Positions 5,923 to 10,113 of a stretch of DNA of 10,113 nt are shown piece after piece (position 1 is the stretch's first letter; the number at the start of each line of letters is the position of its first letter). This stretch comes from Oscillospiraceae bacterium (GTDB lineage: Bacteria > Bacillota > Clostridia > Oscillospirales > UBA929), in contig JAISVO010000075.1 in assembly GCA_031271525.1 (NCBI GenBank), positions 1 to 10,113 of the forward strand. The letters run 5' to 3'. Made by a program: the position numbers and the translations under genes. A model generated the notes under the pieces. It did no database searches. It saw only the letters and a list, made by a program, of their open reading frames with translations, and had not been told where the DNA came from.

Positions 5923-7971
5923 GTGAGGTACAGTAAGCTTCTGACGGCCTTCGCGGTCTGCTTGTTCGCGCTCACGGCCTGCGGGGACTCCGAAATAATC
6001 GTCAGTCCGCCGCCGGAATCGGAAATCTCCGCTCCGTCCGCCGCTGACAGCGAGGGGACGCCCCCTGCGGAAACGGCGAAACCTTCCGCGACTCTTGCGG
6101 AGTTTATTGCGGCAATCGCTCCCGGCGCGACGGTGACCGTCCCCGAAGGGGGGTTGACGCTGACCGTCACGGAGTCCGATTTGCAAGGGATCGACCCCGC
6201 CGCCGAAAACCCCTATATCCGCTGGGACGGTTTCAACGGGGTTTGGAACCTGACGATTCACGATGTGAGCGGCTTGACTATTTCAGGCGAAAACAGCGCC
6301 GGGAACCTCCTGTCCGAGGACGCCGACGCGTGGGTGCTGAACTTTGAAAACTGCGACGACCTGACCCTTTCGGGCATCACGGCTGGGCACAATGTCGAGG
6401 GCTTCTGCGAAGGGGGCGCCGTGCGCATTGAGGATAGCCGCCGCGTCACCCTCGACGGCGTGCGGATGTACGGCTGCGGAACGGAAGGGATACGTCTCAG
6501 CAACGCCGAGGACGCCACCATCCGAAATTCTGAGATTTACGAATGCACCTACTACCTGATGACAATCCAAAACAGCGAGAATGTCCGCTTTGAGGACTGC
6601 GTCTTCCGGGACACCGGCGAGTATGATCTGGTCACCGTCTCCGACAGCAACAACATCTCGTTTGAACGCTGCGCATTTCGCGGCAACCGGGTAAACCCCG
6701 GTTTCGGCCTGTTCACGGCGGCTGATTCATGGGCTGTCTCGGTAAATGACTGCGAAATCACCGGTAATGACGCGGACGCGCTGGACACTTCCGGCCTCGT
6801 GGATTTTTTCGACTGCGTTATGGAGGACAACACCTTCAATCTCTATCCCGAGCGGGTGGCCAACAACGGCGGGCGCTATGTAAAGCGCGACGGTGCGGTC
6901 TATTTCCGCGACTATGCGGAGGATGCCGGGGACGTCCCCTATACCCTGCCCGGTGAGACGACCTCCGTCATGCGCCGCCTGAACGCGGACGGCGCCGTGT
7001 CGGCGGTGTTTGCCGACAACGGGAGCGGCGGAATCTTTATCTACGACAACGGCGCGGACGCCTTCTTCATCCTGAACCGCGAAGCGGGACTGGGGGAGGA
7101 TGAGGACGCCGCCGGTATTTATGGCGTTACGCTGTCCGGGGATCAGTTCTGGCAGATTGGGCAGGGTAACGCGTTCGCGGTGGACTCCGAACGGGGCGTC
7201 ATCATCGCGGCGACCGAGAGGGGCGGACTGAGCGCCATTGATGTCTTTACCCATGAAGCAACCCCCCTGCTGGAAAGTCTCTGCATCCCGCTAGCCTACG
7301 ACCCGGAGGACGGTATGGTGTACTACTCCGATTTCACGGGCGAGGAAGAAACCCTCTGTTCCGTTGAACTGAGCGGCGGTTGGCGGTCGACGCTGCTAAA
7401 GGCATCTGAGGTCGCGGGGGTACTCGAAGACGCGTCGGCGGGGAGCATCGAATACAAGAGCCCGCGCTTTACGGCGAATTCCGTTTGGGTGTATGCGGCG
7501 TATTACGAGGGCAATCTGGGGTATCTGGGCGACAGCGCCCTGCTGGAAATCCAAAAGGACGGTTCCGGCTTCCGGGTAGAGCCGAACCCCCGCGTCAGCG
7601 ATTGGTTCGGCGTGGGAAAACCCTTCTCCGCTTGGAGCGAGAGTCCCTTCCGGGGCGTGGTTGGCGGCGACACAGAGGAAAGCGCCACCGGTTATTATCT
7701 CGCGGATGCTGAGGGGATGCTGACCGAGATACTCACCGAAAGCGATCTTGCCGAGGTCGGCCTTGCGGAGGGTGAGTATTACGGAGAGGAGGATTACGCT
7801 GTTCTGAAGGATATGGAATTTGTGGACGGAGCGCTCTTCTTCACCGTTGAAACCGGGACGCGCAACCGTGAGGAGGACATCGGCTGGCGCTATGGCTATC
7901 TGCGCGAAATATCCAGCGTCTACCGTAAGGATTTGACCGGCGGCGTGATTTCACCAATCTGTTCTTATTGA
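5923..7971 (+). CDS. Right-handed beta-helix lipoprotein with C-terminal beta-rich domain
   Basis: The protein has 682 residues with a GTG start at 5923, and GGGAG lies 9 bases upstream. The signal peptide MRYSKLLTAFAVCLFALTAC ends in lipobox LTAC (Cys20), so it should be anchored on the outer face of the membrane. A Ser/Pro/Glu-rich tether covers about 25-56. Residues about 109-305 form a run of ~22-25-residue coils, each with a strand-turn pattern such as NCDDLTLSGI, EDSRRVTLDGVRMYGC, NAEDATIRNSEIYEC, NSENVRFEDCVFRD and DSNNISFERCAFRG. This is the signature of a parallel beta-helix (pectate-lyase/NosD-like fold). The rest, about 340-682, is acidic and beta-rich, with propeller-like strands (GGIFIYDNGADAFFIL; GMVYYSDFTGEEETL) reminiscent of DUF5050-type domains. 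No catalytic residues are evident, so a polysaccharide- or wall-binding role is as likely as an enzyme. It probably shares a transcript with the gene at 8000. Confidence 0.82.
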   Translation: MRYSKLLTAFAVCLFALTACGDSEIIVSPPPESEISAPSAADSEGTPPAETAKPSATLAEFIAAIAPGATVTVPEGGLTLTVTESDLQGIDPAAENPYIRWDGFNGVWNLTIHDVSGLTISGENSAGNLLSEDADAWVLNFENCDDLTLSGITAGHNVEGFCEGGAVRIEDSRRVTLDGVRMYGCGTEGIRLSNAEDATIRNSEIYECTYYLMTIQNSENVRFEDCVFRDTGEYDLVTVSDSNNISFERCAFRGNRVNPGFGLFTAADSWAVSVNDCEITGNDADALDTSGLVDFFDCVMEDNTFNLYPERVANNGGRYVKRDGAVYFRDYAEDAGDVPYTLPGETTSVMRRLNADGAVSAVFADNGSGGIFIYDNGADAFFILNREAGLGEDEDAAGIYGVTLSGDQFWQIGQGNAFAVDSERGVIIAATERGGLSAIDVFTHEATPLLESLCIPLAYDPEDGMVYYSDFTGEEETLCSVELSGGWRSTLLKASEVAGVLEDASAGSIEYKSPRFTANSVWVYAAYYEGNLGYLGDSALLEIQKDGSGFRVEPNPRVSDWFGVGKPFSAWSESPFRGVVGGDTEESATGYYLADAEGMLTEILTESDLAEVGLAEGEYYGEEDYAVLKDMEFVDGALFFTVETGTRNREEDIGWRYGYLREISSVYRKDLTGGVISPICSY

Positions 7972-7999
7972 CGAGTTGATATAACAGGGGGTTATCGAA

Positions 8000-8620
8000 A
8001 TGGGTTTTTTCGACATCTTGAAACAACAGGCGCAAAGCGCGTTAAGCAGCGGCATCCGCCAAGGCGTGAGTGGGGCTGCTGGTTCCGCGATGAACGCGAT
8101 CCGCAACCGTCCGCAATCCGGCGGGGATAGTGTGACGTTCACTTTCGGGTCTCTGCCAATGAGCGTCGAACAGTTGAAATCGCTGCCCGAGGCGGTTTTG
8201 ACCAAGCCGCATTATACTGCGGCGCTTACGGTGCTCGCCCTCTGCCGCTATGGCGACAGCCCGCAGGACGCGGTAGGGATGCTGAACTTCCTCAAAGGGC
8301 CTCAACCGCTGTCTCCTTACGAGGAGGGCTTCTTGCGCGACAGGCTGAACGGCAAAGCATACAAGCCGTTTTCCTTCTTTGACGGCGCGACGCCGGGGAA
8401 CAACTATACCCCGGCGCAGCCATACCGGATTACCGTATTTGCCGGGCCGTACAGCTTTCAGGAAGCGGGTTACGCAAAGTTGATGATCTGCTCCTCCGGT
8501 GCGGACGCCCCGCGTGAAATCAAGCTGCGGGAAAAGCCGAGCGGCGCGCAATGGTTCCTGTGGGAGAACTACCTGCTCTCCGACATCCGGGAGCCGAACG
8601 CCAACGATCCGTGGGCATAA
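8000..8620 (+). CDS. DUF6935-like protein of unknown function
   Basis: The protein has 206 residues. ATG 8000 follows AGGGGG (7986-7991), 28 bases after the lipoprotein stop, so the two genes are likely co-transcribed. There is no signal peptide or membrane helix. Residues 1-36 are an Ala/Gly/Ser-rich amphipathic stretch beginning MGFFDILKQQ, then a short linker. The core from about residue 45 contains FTFGSLPMSVEQLKSLPEA, TAALTVLALCRYGDSPQDAV, MLNFLKGPQPLSPYEEGFLR, FFDGATPGNNYTPAQPY and GYAKLMICSSGADAPREIKL. I recall this pattern as a conserved clostridial domain of unknown function named DUF6935; that name is from memory and unverified. Its N-terminus is similar in character to that of the SPFH protein (MGLIK...), which may mean both sit at the membrane face. 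Function unknown; the shared operator logic suggests a role in the same envelope response. Confidence 0.8.
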   Translation: MGFFDILKQQAQSALSSGIRQGVSGAAGSAMNAIRNRPQSGGDSVTFTFGSLPMSVEQLKSLPEAVLTKPHYTAALTVLALCRYGDSPQDAVGMLNFLKGPQPLSPYEEGFLRDRLNGKAYKPFSFFDGATPGNNYTPAQPYRITVFAGPYSFQEAGYAKLMICSSGADAPREIKLREKPSGAQWFLWENYLLSDIREPNANDPWA

Positions 8621-8734
8621 GGGATGCACAGCAATTTATCGCCCAAGCCTGTTCTTTTTCTGCTTTACCCCCTTCTGCTTAAGGTTGGCCCTTCCGGATG
8701 GTTCACCATGCACCGACCCTCGGTTCAGCGACAG

Positions 8735-8770
8735 CGCAGACCTTCCCCGGTGCGGGAAGGTCTGCGTTTT
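8735..8770 (+). terminator. Strong intrinsic terminator of the lipoprotein / DUF6935-like operon
   Basis: A perfect 13-base-pair GC-rich stem, CGCAGACCTTCCC (8735-8747) with GGGAAGGTCTGCG (8754-8766), has a 6-base loop and is followed directly by TTTT (8767-8770). The T-run is on the plus strand only; in the minus direction the stem is followed by mixed sequence. It lies 115 bases after the stop at 8620. In the remaining intergenic DNA (8621-8828) I see only weak structure, such as a bulged GGGCATAA / TTATCGCCC pairing at 8613-8645 followed by a T-rich stretch, and no further gene. Confidence 0.88.
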
Positions 8771-8828
8771 CCGGACTGCCGTTAGGTTGCAAAAAACTAT
8801 AATTTGGTTGATGTGGGCAACAACCCGG

Positions 8829-10113
8829 TTACACCGCTAAGTCTTCCGCTTCTTTAAGCGCTTTCCAGAACTTCAGTGTCGCGGCGATCGCCTCCTGACG
8901 GGTCATGTTGTCCTTCGGCTTAAAGTTGTTATTGCTGTCGCCTGTCACGATATCGCTTCTCTGCAGCGCACCGATCGCCTCTTTGGCCCACGGGGAAATA
9001 AGCGCAGCATCGTCAAACGCGGGTTCGGTGACCTCGGGGACATATCCTATTTTTAGCAGTGCGTTGTAGAACACTCTCAGCGCCATCTCGCGGGTAAACA
9101 GAGCGTCCGGCTTGAATTCGCCGCTGCCGCCGCCGGCGACCACACCGATCACCGCGAGTTTGCCGACGTTTTCGTCGTCAGTGTCGGTGAAAGCACTTTT
9201 CTCAGCAACCAGTTTTATGCCGGTCTTTGCTTCATACAGGCTCACAACCAGAGCGCTGAACTCCGCGCGCGTGATGCGGTTATTGTAGCCGCTCTGCAGG
9301 GACGTGGGGACAAGCCCAAGGTCAATGGCTTCCTCTACGGCTGCCGCAGCCCAAGGAGCGGGCTTCTCTTTTGGTTCGTCCGGGGCGGAGGTTGTATCAC
9401 CGTCATCCGGCTCGGGCGGCGTTACCGGAGTGATCGGGGTCTCGGGCGTTGCAGTTCCGCCGCTCGCACTGACGGTGAGGGTGCCGTTCTTATAGATAAT
9501 GGCGGTATGATAGGTGCCCGTATCCGGCACCTCCGCTCCGCTTACGATAATCGGGTAACTCCCCGCCGCATTCATATTGGCGGTGGGACAGGATGCCGTT
9601 GGGTTCTTGGCGAGTTTTTCGGACGGGGCAAGCCCGCTCACCGTATAAGTGTACGTCGGTTCCGCGCTTCCGGCTGTGGCGGATTGGTCCGTAACGGTAA
9701 TCGTGATGGTCGCTTTGGCGATGGTGAAATTGACAGCCGCACTCGCGCCGGTATACTTCGGATCGCCGGGAGCGGCAGAGACGACCAGCGTATAGTCGCC
9801 CGCGCCCTTCGGCGCGGCGTCACTCACGCTGCCGTCGGACAGTTTTGCGTAGGTGTAGACCAGCGGGGTATAATCGCTTACCGTGATGTCTCCCGCCTTC
9901 ACACTGACCGTACCGGCGGGCGTTACCGCAGTCCCGTTGTAGGTCTTGCCCGCGACGGAGATGCCGCTTATGGTTGCCGGTATCTTGTCCGCGACGGTCA
10001 GAGTACCGTTTTCACGCTTGCTAATGGTGTAGTTTTTGCTGCTTGTCGCGCCGCCGGTAATTTTGATGGTGAATGTTTTCGCCGCCGAGCTGTTGAAACC
10101 GCTCACGCTCAAG
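8829..10113 (-). CDS. S-layer-homology surface protein with MBG-like repeats, C-terminal part, truncated by window edge
   Basis: The minus-strand frame enters from the right edge and ends at TAA 8831-8829. The first visible codon (TTG at 10112) is not a start, so the N-terminus and the promoter lie outside. About 427 residues are visible. Residues 1-215 contain two or more MBG-like Ig-fold repeats, marked by TISGISVAGKTYNGTAVTPA, GAGDYTLVVSAAPGDPKYTG, ITITVTDQSATAGSAEPTYT and IIYKNGTLTVSA. A Thr/Pro/Asp-rich linker covers about 216-252. Three SLH domains follow (about 253-300, 305-360, 365-420), with the characteristic NNRITRAEF, FKPDALFTREMA and FKPKDNMTRQEA motifs. SLH domains anchor proteins to wall-linked secondary polymers, so this is a cell-surface adhesin- or scaffold-like protein (family knowledge). 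It converges on the upstream operon, and nothing links it to the signalling system except proximity. No convincing terminator for it was found; only a weak GGTTG/CAACC stem near 8805-8825 followed by a T-rich run. Confidence 0.9.
   Translation of the reverse strand, partial: LSVSGFNSSAAKTFTIKITGGATSSKNYTISKRENGTLTVADKIPATISGISVAGKTYNGTAVTPAGTVSVKAGDITVSDYTPLVYTYAKLSDGSVSDAAPKGAGDYTLVVSAAPGDPKYTGASAAVNFTIAKATITITVTDQSATAGSAEPTYTYTVSGLAPSEKLAKNPTASCPTANMNAAGSYPIIVSGAEVPDTGTYHTAIIYKNGTLTVSASGGTATPETPITPVTPPEPDDGDTTSAPDEPKEKPAPWAAAAVEEAIDLGLVPTSLQSGYNNRITRAEFSALVVSLYEAKTGIKLVAEKSAFTDTDDENVGKLAVIGVVAGGGSGEFKPDALFTREMALRVFYNALLKIGYVPEVTEPAFDDAALISPWAKEAIGALQRSDIVTGDSNNNFKPKDNMTRQEAIAATLKFWKALKEAEDLAV

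Noticed and set aside
7981..7995. A small hairpin ATAAC-AGGGG-GTTAT around the ribosome-binding site of the DUF6935-like gene.
   Set aside because: The stem is only 5 AT-rich base pairs, too weak to claim as a translational control element without comparative support.
8735..8770. The hairpin considered as a bidirectional terminator also serving the minus-strand surface-protein gene.
   Set aside because: On the minus strand the stem is preceded by A residues but followed by mixed sequence with no T-run, so only plus-strand termination is supported.
8798..8803. A TATAAT sequence on the plus strand downstream of the terminator.
   Set aside because: There is no suitable -35 at 16-18 bases and no plus-strand gene follows; it falls in an AT-rich patch at the end of the converging surface-protein gene.
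1..10113. CRISPR array, tRNA/rRNA genes, transposase genes or phage genes.
   Set aside because: No regularly spaced direct repeats, no cloverleaf-like or rRNA sequence and no integrase- or transposase-like protein were seen on either strand.

Overview
The window looks like a chromosome fragment from a moderately GC-rich Gram-positive anaerobe of the Clostridia, most likely Oscillospiraceae-like. The grounds are strong AGGAGG-type ribosome-binding sites, sigma-A-like promoters, lipoproteins with Gram-positive lipoboxes, an S-layer-homology surface protein, and closest remembered resemblance to Oscillospiraceae-type proteins. This placement is by pattern recognition, not by a database search.

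Layout. (1) 1-457, minus: the N-terminal part of an SPFH-domain protein of the YdjI / 'virion core protein' type, running off the left edge. (2) 458-611: a divergent regulatory region with a palindromic operator, an operator-linked promoter for the SPFH gene and a near-consensus sigma-A promoter for the rightward operon. (3) 612-5723, plus: a tightly overlapping four-gene signalling operon. It encodes a family-1 solute-binding lipoprotein, a membrane Cache-type sensor with an internal LuxR-type HTH and a degenerate kinase-like tail, a soluble HPK7/NarX-like histidine kinase, and a NarL/LuxR-type response regulator. No transporter permease or ATPase is present. (4) 5724-5922: a ~100 bp palindromic repeat element, then a second copy of the operator with a second operator-linked promoter. 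(5) 5923-8620, plus: a beta-helix lipoprotein and a DUF6935-like cytoplasmic protein, followed by a strong terminator at 8735-8770. (6) 8829-10113, minus: the C-terminal part of a large MBG-repeat / SLH surface protein, running off the right edge.

Main interpretation. A 26 bp sequence with core CTACCCG-N3-CGGGTAG occurs twice, in opposite orientation on the chromosome. In both cases it lies exactly 17 bp upstream of a -10 box, once for the SPFH gene and once for the lipoprotein/DUF6935 pair. Neither promoter has a recognisable -35, so the site is placed where a class II activator would bind. The obvious candidate activator is the LuxR-type response regulator encoded between them. The region therefore reads as a self-contained sensory island. 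An extracellular solute-binding lipoprotein and a membrane Cache protein probably sense a ligand and a soluble kinase relays it. The response regulator then switches on envelope-associated proteins on both flanks. The wiring is inference; the operator pair, its spacing and the gene overlaps are read directly from the sequence.
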